Notes under the pieces: generated by a model
Told to the model about the DNA's origin: nothing
Seen by the model: the letters and a program-made list of their open reading frames with translations, nothing else
The model's database searches: none
From: Eurosta solidaginis
Lineage: Eukaryota; Arthropoda; Insecta; Diptera; Tephritidae
DNA length: 64,000 nucleotides
Direction of reading: 5' to 3'
Assembly (NCBI RefSeq): GCF_040869045.1
Contig: NC_090322.1
Location: 187,177,477-187,241,476, forward strand
Program-made: the position numbers and the translations under genes
Shown here: in pieces, positions 11,295-20,837 of the stretch
How the letters are laid out: each line of letters starts with the position of its first letter
Numbering within the stretch: the stretch's first letter is position 1

Positions 11295-11990
11295 AGCTGC
11301 GCAGATAGATCCATTTCGAAGGGTGCTAAGCCTTCATCATCAGTACGCTTTAGGCATGCTGCGCTAACCATTTAGCTATACAGCGGTGGTTTGTTTGACT
11401 GGCAAATTTGCTACTTCTATTCCTTTTTACCAACTATATTTATTCAGTGTTGCGCCATCTGGATTTTTGTTTATTGTCAATTACTTTGTTTGACATTCCC
11501 AAGTGCTCATGGTTTATTAACAATTGTTTTTGTTTTTATCGGCCTATTTATAAATCATTCAAGGTTCGAATCGAGCTCAAGGCCAGAACAATAATTTTTT
11601 TCTAATGATAATTATTGTTATTTTTTAATTTTTCTAAATTTGAAAAATTATATTTTGTTTTTGGAATAGAGTTGGTAAAAAGGAATAGAAGTAGCAAATT
11701 TGCCAGTCAAACAAACCACCGCTGTATAGCTAAATGGTTAGCGCAGCATGCCTAAAGCGTACTGATGATGAAGGCTTAGCACCCTTCGAAATGGATCCAT
11801 CTGCGCAGATATGGCAGGTTGTCTGAAAAATTTTCTACTTACTATTCCAAAAACAAAATACAATTTTTCAAATTTAGAAAAATTAAAAAATAACAATAAT
11901 TATCATTAGAAAAAAATTATTGTTCTGGCCTTGAGCTCGATTCGAACCTTGAATGATTTATCAATAGGCCGATAAAAACAAAAACAATTT
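11204..11990. repeat. Large internal inverted repeat in hAT element 1
   Basis: About 11204-11434 is the near-perfect reverse complement of about 11671-11900, and about 11506-11670 is the reverse complement of about 11850-11990. The arms carry pieces that look tRNA-derived: TAGCTAAATGGTTAGCGCAG (11727-11746, complement in the left arm), resembling an A-box, and GGTTCGAATCGAGCTC (about 11563-11578, complement near 11936-11951), resembling a B-box. The arrangement is reverse A, forward B, forward A, reverse B, as if a tRNA-type SINE had been captured and shuffled by inversions. Confidence 0.75.
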
Positions 11991-12387
11991 AGTTTGTTCC
12001 TTAATTTAGTTTTCAGAATTTTCATGCCACTAAAAACTAAATACTAACTAAATACTAAAAAACTAAATATGAATTCGACAAGTTCTAAAAAAGGAGGTCC
12101 GTTTAATGCATATTTATGTTCTCGGACTTCCGACCAAAATTTCATGGTGGAGTGTACATTTTTCCACTGTATAGTTATAAGTTTTTGCTACTGCAGCTCT
12201 ATTAATGCTATTTGACTTGAAGAATAACTATACTTCTCTTTTTCAAAGTAAGAAAATACATCTGGATTTGGGAGTAAAAAAGGCTAGAAAAAAGTCACGA
12301 AGCTAAACACAAAATTTCGAGGCTAAAGGCAAAAAAAAAGGCTAAATATAGCCTCGAAAAGGCTAACCTGGCAACACTGGTCTCTAG

Positions 12388-12849
12388 CATAAGATTTCAG
12401 ATAACTTGTTTCCTGAAAGGTATAAGCTTAAACGAATACAGCGTTTTTTGCTCTCTTGTTTTGCTAGATTTTTTTTCGTACTATTATATGGCTTTGCCAT
12501 CGTAAGATTGCGCGCGCATGAGTCTCACATTTCCATTCTATTCCATGCATCCATCTTTATAATTTGTGTGTGTACACTCGCTCCCATTGTTCAAGGTTCA
12601 ATTCTAGCTTGACTCAATAATCCGCCAATGATGACTCGTTGCTTACAACTTTAGATTCACACTCTTTGTTTGGAATTTTAAGTTCGTATAAGCGTTGCAT
12701 TTTCCCTTTCTACAAATGAGAAATATGCAATAATTTACAAACTGGTTTTTATTTTTTTTCTTCATTATTTTGCATTTCACATTTATTATTTCGCATTCGT
12801 ATACACGACTTTAGAGAGCGCCTACTTATATCGACTACTCGTTTAATTT
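12388..12849. other. No recognisable feature
   Basis: AT-rich interval between hAT element 1 and the P-type MITE. No domain or repeat recognised. Confidence 0.5.
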
Positions 12850-12857
12850 TTCTTTAA

Positions 12858-13051
12858 CATGGCAGAATGATACAAGGTGGCAGCATGGTGACATACCTAC
12901 AAACATAAATAAAAGTCCGATGTACTTTGTTTTTGTAAATTCGATGGACAAATGTCAAAATCGTACTGCGCCGGAAGTTGATGTCTCAAATCAAATAAAA
13001 AAAGTTTATAATCAGCTGTTCCATGCTGCCACCTTGTGTCGTTCCGCCATG
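12858..13051. mobile_element. P-element-superfamily MITE with 31-bp TIRs and 8-bp TSD
   Basis: The left arm reads CATGGCAGAATGATACAAGG then TGGCAGCATGG (12858-12888). The right arm (13021-13051) is its complement with three mismatches. Perfect 8-bp duplications TTCTTTAA flank it at 12850-12857 and 13052-13059. TIR length (31 bp), the start CATG, the internal ACAAGGTGG and the 8-bp TSD all match the known P-element terminus, which starts CATGATGAAATAACATAAGG then TGG. There is no coding capacity in 194 bp, so it is non-autonomous. A related single end sits at 29667-29717. Confidence 0.85.
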
Positions 13052-13059
13052 TTCTTTAA

Positions 13060-13650
13060 TGACAATACGAGTTTGCTCTCTTGTACAGTGTTGATAAAAA
13101 CATCGGCAGTTCAAATGATTGTTTAACATGTTGCTAGATATGTTTTCTTGAAACTCGATGGCTCTTCTTCATCTGCCTAACTATCATCCTAAGGTTCATC
13201 CTCGCATGTATTTTTACCATAACTTCTATATAAATGTATCAAATTTTTCCAAGATCGCGAGTTTGAATCGAAAAAAAAATCAAATATTTCCTATAAATAT
13301 AATTCTTTGATCTTTCATTAGCAAACATAGCTGTTCTCTTAATTTTAGCACATTAGTTGCCTGTGTAAAGCTATCTCGATCTGCATAAAAACTTAAATAA
13401 GAATTTCGAGATGGCCGCGAAGTTGAATCGAAATAATTAAAAAAAATTAAAGTGTAAAGTTAATCCGGGGATTTTTTTTTATTTTATTCATTATTTTGAG
13501 ACCTTTCCGAGATATCAGCGGGTATTTTAAGAATGAAAATCAATTGGATAAGTTTACCCCAGGTGACAACTTCACTTAGAAATTTTATTGTTGAATACGA
13601 CGTAAAACATTTCTCTTTCTTTGCGACATTATTACCAAAACAACCAAGAA
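13060..13650. other. No recognisable feature
   Basis: AT-rich DNA without a recognisable domain. The short open frames around 13484-13744 overlap on both strands and look fortuitous. Confidence 0.5.
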
Positions 13651-13654
13651 ACTC

Positions 13655-14007
13655 GTCCGAAAAAGTCCCGAGAATATCAATTACAATCCGTAAACAGTCG
13701 AAATATTCTAGAAAATCTTGAAATAGCTCCATAAGGGTTCCCAAAACAATCTCGAAGCGGTCCCGAACTGGACCAAATAATCCCGAAAATCATCGAGAAT
13801 AGTCCTGAAATAATCCCGAAATGGACCTGATATGTTTCAAAAAATAGTCTGAAAATTGTCCCAAAGTGCTGCAAATATGAATCCAAATAGTTCCGTTGTG
13901 ATCCAGAGATAGCACCAAATCGACCCCGAAAGAACCCAGGTGAAGCCGTGAAATGATCCGCAAATAGCCTAGAAATAATCCGGAAACTACTCCGAAATAC
14001 ATACTTC
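13655..14007. repeat. Degenerate short tandem repeat, CCCGAAATAGTC-like
   Basis: About 350 bp built from loose repeats of 12-20 bp around the core TCCCGAAA/ATAGTCC (for example near 13664, 13767, 13787, 13817, 13934 and 13991). Units are highly diverged. The open frames on the reverse strand simply translate this repetition. The LINE at 14008 inserted into its right end. Confidence 0.6.
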
Positions 14008-14652
14008 TATATTGGGTCCCAGGGGAATAGATGTGAATGAAAGAGCGGATGAACTAGCTAAAAAGGGCGCATCCCTTGAAGCTTGCTCCGTAGCCGTCCC
14101 AATTAGACTGGGCGAGATTAAGCGAAGGCGAGAGGTGCACATGATCGACCAAGCTGGAAAGGCGAGGGTTCAAGCGCGGGGCTGTAAAGTGTCGAAGATT
14201 ATATGTAGGTCTTACAACCTTATACTAACAAAGTTGCTTCTATCATTAAAGAGAGAGGACTGTAGACTCATGACGGGTATTCTAACTGGACATTGCCTTC
14301 TGGCGTCACATGCCTTTAAATTAGGCTTGGTCAGTGATAGCAGATGTAGGAAGTGCGGGTTGGAGGAGGAAATGATCGAGCACGTCGTATGCTCGTGCCC
14401 TGCACTTGCCAGGCTAAGACTCCAGCTATTAGGAGTGATACAGCTGTCAGATCTAGAAGCAGCAAGTGGCTTAAGTCCTAGGAACCTTCTAGTATTTGCC
14501 AAAAGGACGGAGTTATTTTATAACATAGGTCCTGGTTTTTGATAGGGTTTTTCAGTTGGGTCGTTAAAACAAACTTCTGGTAACACTACGGACTCAATCA
14601 GTCTATGTGAAGTCCTCATGGACCGGCCAGTTCAACCTAACCTAACCTAACC
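14008..14652 (+). mobile_element. 5'-truncated I-group LINE (RNase H end and CCHC tail)
   Basis: Starts inside the last part of an RNase H domain (NERADELAKKGAS, the segment after the conserved VPGH box, which is frameshifted here). It continues through LTKLLLSLKREDCRLMTGILTGHC to the zinc-finger-like tail CRKCGLEEEMIEHVVCSCPA, and stops at 14542. A short 3' UTR ends in CAACCTAACCTAACC. Heptamers CCGAAAT at 13992 and 14653 may be the TSD, though the flank itself repeats that word. About 170 codons are still open, so this is a fairly recent truncated insertion of the family also seen at 39 and 48 kb. Confidence 0.85.
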
Positions 14653-14713
14653 CCGAAATTATGAAACTGACTCTTTTCCACAATTATTTATAGAAAATCT
14701 GTATGAACCATCA

Positions 14714-15056
14714 TCATCATATATATTATTTCTAATTGCTGTTTTTATGTACGGGTCCTTTTTCGCTCTTATTTGGAATCCAAATCTATAAATAAAGTTT
14801 TGGTTGTAAAGATGGAGATTAGCGAGCTTTTGGGCAATTTTGGTCGTTGTGCTTTTGTTCAGCTATATTTTATTAAAATAATTCGTTAAAAATAAACGGT
14901 TGTGAGAATACAAAGAAATCTATTTGTACCACGGCACTATTGTGAATATTTGCACTGCATTACCGGTAGTTGCTATTGTACGCTAGATGGCAGAGCAAGC
15001 TGTATTGTATGCTAGATAGCAGCGCAAGCTGTAAGTTTTAGCTGATTGATTAAATA
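14714..15056 (-). repeat. Dispersed repeat A, copy 2
   Basis: Reverse copy of 1567-2032 with the same order of landmarks: GGATTCCAAATAAGAGCGAA, CACAATAGTGCCGTGGTAC and the GCTAGATGGCAGAGCAAGC short tandem units (two here). Confidence 0.75.
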
Positions 15057-16200
15057 ATTTGCTCAATAGTCTTTTTCAAACATTTTTGTATGCGATTGGC
15101 ACATTGCATTATTTACATCTTTTAAAATGTTCGCTTAACTGGCTGCTCCAATTTAATCTACTAACTAGATTTTAGAAATGAATAATAATATGTAGTCTGA
15201 TTTTCTGTACACAAATTTAAAAGAAAACCTGATTTGAAACACAAATGGGTAATTCATTGCATTTCAATTTAATAACCGCGAACAAAAAACAAACCTTTCT
15301 TCCATTTTCTGGTTCTAGACAGCCGTTCTCCCTGTCAGCAATTATTTGACAGGTAGGTATGGCAATGGAGGAATAGAAAGATTTTTCACTTGTATGAATT
15401 CACAATGGACATAAACAATAGAAATTGCTTCAAATAAATGTTTTCATACATTTAAAAGCAATGAGGACAAAAGTTGAAAAATATTTTTAAAATACGTTTA
15501 AAGCAATAATGAACCAAAAATACTAGTATTATTGTGAAAAAATATATAGGTATGAGAGTTAAAATCACAACTTTAATATATGTAGATGTATATCATTTAT
15601 TTATTTTTAATATAACAATTTCTAATAATAATCAAATTTTACAGAATTAATATCTATTAATATATTAAGTATTTATATATATGGGGTATTCCATCCCATT
15701 TCGACCAATTTTGAACCCGACCCCTTTAGAATTGGCTGAAAGTTTTTCTTCTTTTTATAGCTTACGAAAGACGTTTTTCAGAAGTTCTTCAAATTTTTTC
15801 ATCCAACTCAAAAAAAGTTATGAATTTAAAAAAAAAACACCGTTTTTGTTTTCAAAATGCTTTAAATTTTTCAAAAATTTACCGTTTGGGATATTTTTTT
15901 TTTAATTTGTTTTTAAATGTACTTTTCGGAAAAAATTCGAAAAGATTTAAAGTTTTTTTTTTAATTTTTCGAGTCACTTCGTTTCGTTTATTAGCGTTGA
16001 TTATCGTAACGAAATGATATCGTTTCGTTCGTTAAGCATGCCTGACGTTAAGTAACGACTGACGTCTCTTATTATATGTATCCTCTTTGGTATAAGAAGA
16101 ATGTTTATAAGTGCATAGAACAAGTAAATACACTTTGCGCCATTACTAACCTGACACTTGCCAAGCGGTCAACTGCGCCACCTGTGTGTGAAGACATCTG
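15057..16200. other. AT-rich interval without a gene
   Basis: No domain recognised. From 15680 to about 15960 the sequence is homopolymer-rich (A and T runs up to 10). Its plus-strand frames are phenylalanine/lysine-rich low-complexity translations, not a convincing protein. ACGAAATGATATCGTTTCGT near 16009-16028 is a short palindrome-like motif. Confidence 0.5.
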
Positions 16201-16312
16201 ACCATCAGTTTATATAAAGGTGACCAGACGTTCATCATTGAATCTACTTGCTCGCTTTGTTTTCGTTTTTGTTTTGGTATTTTGTTCTCGAGTTTTTGAT
16301 CTCAACTTAATT

Positions 16313-17809
16313 ATGGATGACTTTTGCGGAAAATGTGATAAGGGTTTTGGTCGTACTGACAATACATGTGTGCCGTGTAATGGCTTTTGTAAAAAGCGCT
16401 TCCACCGCGCGTGCTGTGAGGGCGCCATCACTGAATATGACGTTAGACTAATAAAATCAAATTATCATATACGCTACATGTGTGCGGAGTGTGTAAATGC
16501 GCCTATTAAAGTTTCGAAGGCATTTGACTCCGTCCTAGCCTCTCAAAAACTGGGGCTAGAAGCCATAATGACTGCTTTTGAAGTAAAATTCAGGGATTTG
16601 TCTACCCAAATAGATGGCATAAAAAACTTAATTTGTTGTAACCAAGCTGTTAACATGGAGGATGAAAAAAGCAGCAACAAAGACAAAGCGAAGGAAAAAG
16701 CACGTTCAAATAAGCGCAGTGCTAAAAATAAGAATAAAAACAATAAGAACAATCGTGATAGCATTGGTGTGTTGGCTGCCGAAATCGGTGCGCTCAAAGC
16801 TGCAGTGAGTTCGTGTACTTTGCCCCAAAAACACAACAACGATGCTATGGTTGCATATGCAATGGATCTATGCACTTTCTCGCCGGTGCCTTCTGGCTCG
16901 CATTCGCAGTGTACGGGTCCCCCTCGAAACACTCCTCTAGAAGGTTCACAGCTACATATAGCTGATAATGCATCGGCTATGCTCACACCTACACCCCTCT
17001 CTGTGCCTATCCCACCTTCGTTTTCGTCAATTGTTTTGTCACCGTCCGCTGTCTGCAGTGACGCCAGGCTGTCTACTGTTGAAAATTCTGGCGCCGCTAA
17101 TTCAAACAATTTCACCGCCGCCGATAAAGTACATACTGTCGTCCCACAGACTAATAATGATGCCGTCGACACCTCAAGTACCTCTTATGCTGTAAATACC
17201 AATGTTAAGCCTTCGACTGCCAATAACATTTCTGTTAACCTTAATGCTAATAACGTTACCAATAAAACTGCAAAAACTGCACATGCCCACGCTGCTGCTG
17301 AACACATAGCCGCTGATAAGGTAAACACGAATGCTAAACCTACACCCTTGGCTCAAGTTCAAATTACTGCTGTTAATGATATAACAACCATTAATAATGA
17401 CAATGCTGCTTCCAGCTCCACCTACACTGGTGGTGATTCTACCTCCGCCGCTGTGCGTTTGCCAAATGTTGACAATGCGCAACCGAGGCAGGTGACTGCC
17501 GTGCCACCTCGCAGGACAATTTTTGTATCTCGTCTTCATTCTTCGCTTATGGAAAATGATATTATTAAGTATATAGAAGATAAGCTAGACCTTTCACAAC
17601 CTATTAAAATAGGCGTTTATAAATTTAATTTTAGATATGATAGGGATATTTCATCATTTAAAATATCAGTGCCAGACGCTTATTTTGATAGAGTTCTTGA
17701 ACATACATTCTGGCCGGAACATTCAGTTGTGCATTTGTTTACAAAAAAACCTAACGCCGCAGGAGCTTCAAAAAACTCAAAAATCCCTGCGGAAACAGTG
17801 AAAAAATAA
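16313..17809 (+). CDS. LINE ORF1 protein with PHD finger and C-terminal RNA-binding-like domain
   Basis: 498 residues from ATG 16313. The frame is open further upstream but has no earlier ATG. Residues 5-60 form a C4HC3 PHD-type zinc finger (C5, C8, C19, C22, H31, C34, C57, C60). A lysine/asparagine-rich basic stretch lies around residues 120-150, then a long Ser/Thr/Asn/Ala-rich linker. The last 80-90 residues (RTIFVSRLH..., SSFKISVP, VLEHTFWPE) match the style of the conserved C-terminal domain of Jockey/CR1 ORF1 proteins, thought to be RRM-like. By family it should coat LINE RNA as the structural part of the RNP. The PHD finger suggests chromatin or protein binding, which is inference. It ends in AAA AAA TAA just before ORF2. 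Confidence 0.88.
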   Translation: MDDFCGKCDKGFGRTDNTCVPCNGFCKKRFHRACCEGAITEYDVRLIKSNYHIRYMCAECVNAPIKVSKAFDSVLASQKLGLEAIMTAFEVKFRDLSTQIDGIKNLICCNQAVNMEDEKSSNKDKAKEKARSNKRSAKNKNKNNKNNRDSIGVLAAEIGALKAAVSSCTLPQKHNNDAMVAYAMDLCTFSPVPSGSHSQCTGPPRNTPLEGSQLHIADNASAMLTPTPLSVPIPPSFSSIVLSPSAVCSDARLSTVENSGAANSNNFTAADKVHTVVPQTNNDAVDTSSTSYAVNTNVKPSTANNISVNLNANNVTNKTAKTAHAHAAAEHIAADKVNTNAKPTPLAQVQITAVNDITTINNDNAASSSTYTGGDSTSAAVRLPNVDNAQPRQVTAVPPRRTIFVSRLHSSLMENDIIKYIEDKLDLSQPIKIGVYKFNFRYDRDISSFKISVPDAYFDRVLEHTFWPEHSVVHLFTKKPNAAGASKNSKIPAETVKK

Positions 17810-20634
17810 CCATCACGTACCAAAATGTTCGTGGCCTAAGATCGAAATTAAGTACCTTTTATCTGAATAGTTTTATTTTTACTTCTCAAGTTATAGCTTT
17901 TACTGAAACCTGGTTAAAAGCTGACAATTTTAACTCTGAACTCTTTTCACGTAAATATGTAGTTTATCGGCGTGATCGTGAATCTAGAGCAGGTGGTGTC
18001 CTTATTGCTGTTGACTCGACGCTTCCATCTGAGTTGCTGCTATTGGACACCACAAATGACATTGAATTTATAGCAGTAAAGCTTGCCTTGCACAATTTTA
18101 GTTTGTTTATCTGCTGCTCGTATATACCGCCACGATCGGATATACACGTTTATACATGTCATAGCACTGTTATTTGCAGTTTGTACTCGCAATTGCGAGA
18201 CAAAGACCGCCTAGTAGTTCTTGGTGATTTCAATTTATCATCAGTAAATTGGATCAATACCATCGACTCAAATTTCATGACTCCCACTACTCAGCACGAG
18301 TTTTTAAACAGCCTGCTAGATACATCTCTTCTCCAAATTAATAATGTTTTAAATTCCAAAAGGAAAATCTTAGACTTAGTTTTTACAGATGACTCTGCGG
18401 GTATTACTCTAACCCGAACTCCCCCATTATCCCTTCCTGAAGACCCTCTTCATCCTACGCTTGAGATAGTACTGGATGTTGTTCAACCTGTGATGCTCGA
18501 TGTTTCTAAGCCCAATTCCCGACCCCGGTTGAGATGTTTTTCAAAGACGAATTTTAGTGAGCTCAATAATTTGATCTCTGCCCATGACTGGTCGAGTCTT
18601 TATGCGTGTACAGACGTTGAAACAGCGACTTCCTTGTTTTATAGTTCTCTTGATGCTTTGTTTGAAAGCTGTGTCCCCCTTCGTTATTCCAGTACCACCA
18701 CGGGTAAACCACCTTGGTTCTCAAAGCAACTATTAAGACTTGATAATATTAAATCTAGACTCTATAAGCGTTTCAAAAGATCTGGTAAAGCTATTGATTT
18801 ATCTAAATATTTAGTGGCGCGCTCCAATTTTCATCGTCTTAACCAGCAGTGTTATAAAGGTTACTTATCATGTTGCAAATTCCAATTTACTAATAATCCG
18901 AAACGTTTCTACAGATTTGTTAATTCCAAAAGGAAAATTTCTGGTTTCCCATCTACTTTTATTTATGGGTGCAAAAACGCAAATTCTGATCACGAAATCG
19001 CTGATTTATTTGCTGAATTCTTTAAATCAACCTATTCATCCCAATGTGTCCAGTCTAATCTTTACCCATATTGCTTGGAAAGTTCTAATAATATTTTAAA
19101 CCCATTTATTGATAAAGATACTGTTCTTAATAAACTTCTTGCATTGAAACCGATATCTTCGCCGGGTCCGGATGGTGTTCCTAGTTGTGTACTTAAGTAC
19201 TGTGCTGTCAGCTTATCAGAGCCTATCTTTAAATTATTTAAACTGTCTCTGGAATCCGCATCATTCCCATCTATTTGGAAACAATCGTTTATTATACCTT
19301 TGCATAAAAAAGGTAGTAGGTCTAATATTGAGAACTACAGAGGCATAGCTAAGCTCTCAGCTATCCCTAAAACTTTTGAGCAGATAATTACATACCAGCT
19401 TCAATACTTGTGTAGCTCTTTAATATCACCTTGTCAACATGGTTTTGTTCATCGGAGATCAACTACTACCAACTTGCTTGAATTTACGTCTTTTGTTATG
19501 AATGGTTTTTTAGTTTGCAAACAAACAGATGTAATTTACACCGACTTTAGTAAAGCATTTGACTCTGTTAATCACGAGCTCTTAGTTACCAAACTTGATC
19601 TTCTGGGTTTTCCAGCGCCTTTATTAAGTTGGATTTCAAGTTATCTTGAAAATAGGACTCAGCGAGTTTTCTTTAACAACAATCTTTCAAAGTCGTTTGA
19701 TGTAACTTCTGGCGTGCCCCAGGGTAGCCATTTGGGTCCATTACTCTTTAACCTGTTCATAAACGACTTACCAAAGGTTATATTACATTCTAGAGTTTTT
19801 ATGTATGCAGATGATGTAAAACTTTGTTACACATATCTGCCTTCGAACTTGTTTTGTTTTAATCAGCTTCAGGCCGATCTGGACTCATTTCAAAGCTGGT
19901 GTACTGCAAATTTACTTTTTTTGAATTACTCTAAATGTAAGCAAATGACTTTTCACCGTGTGAAGCCGGTCCTATCATCTTATACACTTAACGGCGACCC
20001 CTTGGAGCGGATATCTATTGTTACTGATCTAGGAGTTATTTTTGATCCGAAATTAAGTTTTACCACACATATTTCAACCGCTATAAACAAAGCAACTGGT
20101 GTATTAGGTTTTATCAAACGTTGGGCTAAAGAGTTTGATGACCCTTATTTCACAAAGATCCTTTATACCTCGCTGGTACGTCCTATTCTCGAGTACTGTT
20201 CATGTGTCTGGTCTCCGATCTATCAAATCCATGTTGATCGGATTGAGTCGGTCCAGAGACGGTTTTTAATTTTTGCATTACGAGGTCTCAACTGGGAATC
20301 AAGTACTCATCTTCCACCATACAGGAATAGACTTCTTCTAATTAATTTGCCATCTCTAGAGAATCGTAGAGTATTACTTGGCGTTATGTTCATTCACAAG
20401 CTCATCATTGGTGTGATTGACTCCCCTGACCTAATCAGTCAACTAAATTTTGCGGTTCCTGCTAGGGCGTCCAGGCATTTTGTGCCTTTTCATTTACCTC
20501 TATGCCGGCAAAATTTTGCTAGAAACAGTCCCCTGCGCCATTGGTGCTCGCGGTACAATGATTTGTATAACTGCATTGGCTTTGAATGTTCGTTTGCTGC
20601 TTTACATACTGCTATACTCTTATGTTTAGCCTGA
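17755..20634 (+). CDS. LINE ORF2: APE-type endonuclease and reverse transcriptase
   Basis: The frame is open from 17755 and overlaps the end of ORF1 by 55 nt. The first ATG in frame is only at 18034, inside the endonuclease, so translation must enter upstream without a standard start. Endonuclease motifs in order: YQNVRGLRSK (about 17818), FTETW with the catalytic glutamate (about 17900), VLGDFNL, LDLVF, and DPLHPT where SDH is usual. Reverse transcriptase follows: SPGPDGVPS, NYRGIAKLS, QHGFVHRRST, TDFSKAFDSVNH, SGVPQGSHLGPLLFN and MYADDVKL, so all three RT aspartates are present. There is no RNase H. The C-terminus (NSPLRHWCSRYNDL) is typical of CR1-like ORF2. Length is about 940-960 residues, normal for the group. 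Role: target-primed reverse transcription of its own RNA. Confidence 0.92.
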   Translation, partial: RRRSFKKLKNPCGNSEKITITYQNVRGLRSKLSTFYLNSFIFTSQVIAFTETWLKADNFNSELFSRKYVVYRRDRESRAGGVLIAVDSTLPSELLLLDTTNDIEFIAVKLALHNFSLFICCSYIPPRSDIHVYTCHSTVICSLYSQLRDKDRLVVLGDFNLSSVNWINTIDSNFMTPTTQHEFLNSLLDTSLLQINNVLNSKRKILDLVFTDDSAGITLTRTPPLSLPEDPLHPTLEIVLDVVQPVMLDVSKPNSRPRLRCFSKTNFSELNNLISAHDWSSLYACTDVETATSLFYSSLDALFESCVPLRYSSTTTGKPPWFSKQLLRLDNIKSRLYKRFKRSGKAIDLSKYLVARSNFHRLNQQCYKGYLSCCKFQFTNNPKRFYRFVNSKRKISGFPSTFIYGCKNANSDHEIADLFAEFFKSTYSSQCVQSNLYPYCLESSNNILNPFIDKDTVLNKLLALKPISSPGPDGVPSCVLKYCAVSLSEPIFKLFKLSLESASFPSIWKQSFIIPLHKKGSRSNIENYRGIAKLSAIPKTFEQIITYQLQYLCSSLISPCQHGFVHRRSTTTNLLEFTSFVMNGFLVCKQTDVIYTDFSKAFDSVNHELLVTKLDLLGFPAPLLSWISSYLENRTQRVFFNNNLSKSFDVTSGVPQGSHLGPLLFNLFINDLPKVILHSRVFMYADDVKLCYTYLPSNLFCFNQLQADLDSFQSWCTANLLFLNYSKCKQMTFHRVKPVLSSYTLNGDPLERISIVTDLGVIFDPKLSFTTHISTAINKATGVLGFIKRWAKEFDDPYFTKILYTSLVRPILEYCSCVWSPIYQIHVDRIESVQRRFLIFALRGLNWESSTHLPPYRNRLLLINLPSLENRRVLLGVMFIHKLIIGVIDSPDLISQLNFAVPARASRHFVPFHLPLCRQNFARNSPLRHWCSRYNDLYNCIGFECSFAALHTAILLCLA

Positions 20635-20799
20635 TATTTTAATTTTATTTTTTCTTATACAAGCGATGTCAAATGTTTATAACATACAAATTTTCTATGT
20701 ACCTTTTTTGAATTTTTTAATTTTAAGAATGGCTCTGTATTTTACATATATATCTGTCTATTACAATAATTAGTCGACCGCTTTGTGTTTGCGTCGACT

Positions 20800-20835
<36 letters not shown>

Positions 20836-20836
20836 C
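20635..20836 (+). promoter_or_regulatory. LINE 3' UTR with terminal hairpin and (AAAT)n tail
   Basis: A stem-loop AGTCGACCGC / GCGTCGACT (about 20772-20799) sits directly before the AAAT repeat (20801-20834). 3' hairpins followed by microsatellite tails are how CR1/L2-type reverse transcriptases recognise their template. Confidence 0.6.
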
Positions 20837-20837
20837 A

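Larger units (their letters stand above)
10721..12379 (-). mobile_element. hAT element 1 with 14-bp TIRs and 8-bp TSD
   Basis: The left end CAGTGTTGCCAGGT (10721-10734) and its exact complement (12366-12379) form the terminal inverted repeats. They are flanked by perfect 8-bp duplications GTCTCTAG at 10713-10720 and 12380-12387. TIRs starting CAGTG with an 8-bp TSD are diagnostic of hAT. Both subterminal regions are dense in GGCTA/AAGCTA motifs separated by A-runs, as expected of transposase-binding arrays. At 1,659 bp the element is too short for a full transposase. It contains a C-terminal transposase-like remnant on the reverse strand and a large internal inverted repeat. Confidence 0.93.
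16200..20836 (+). mobile_element. Apparently intact CR1-superfamily non-LTR retrotransposon
   Basis: A two-ORF LINE: ORF1 16313-17809, ORF2 about 17755-20634, a 3' UTR with a terminal hairpin and an (AAAT)n tail at 20801-20834. No stop or frameshift was seen in either ORF, unlike every other LINE in the window. A PHD finger in ORF1, no RNase H, the endonuclease/RT motifs and the microsatellite tail together point to the CR1/Jockey assemblage, probably a CR1-, L2-, Crack- or Daphne-like clade. The exact 5' end and TSD could not be fixed; a TATATAAA lies at 16210-16217. Confidence 0.9.

Noticed and set aside
14625..14653. CCTAACCTAACC runs as telomeric repeats
   Set aside because: Only two or three units, always at the 3' end of a LINE family, at 14.6, 39.0, 39.9 and 47.9 kb.
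16220..16312. 31-codon upstream extension of LINE ORF1
   Set aside because: It starts with GTG and overlaps the probable promoter/5' UTR; the first ATG (16313) leads directly into the PHD finger.
16543..17172. 209-codon reverse frame inside ORF1
   Set aside because: Shadow of ORF1's low-complexity region; no domain.
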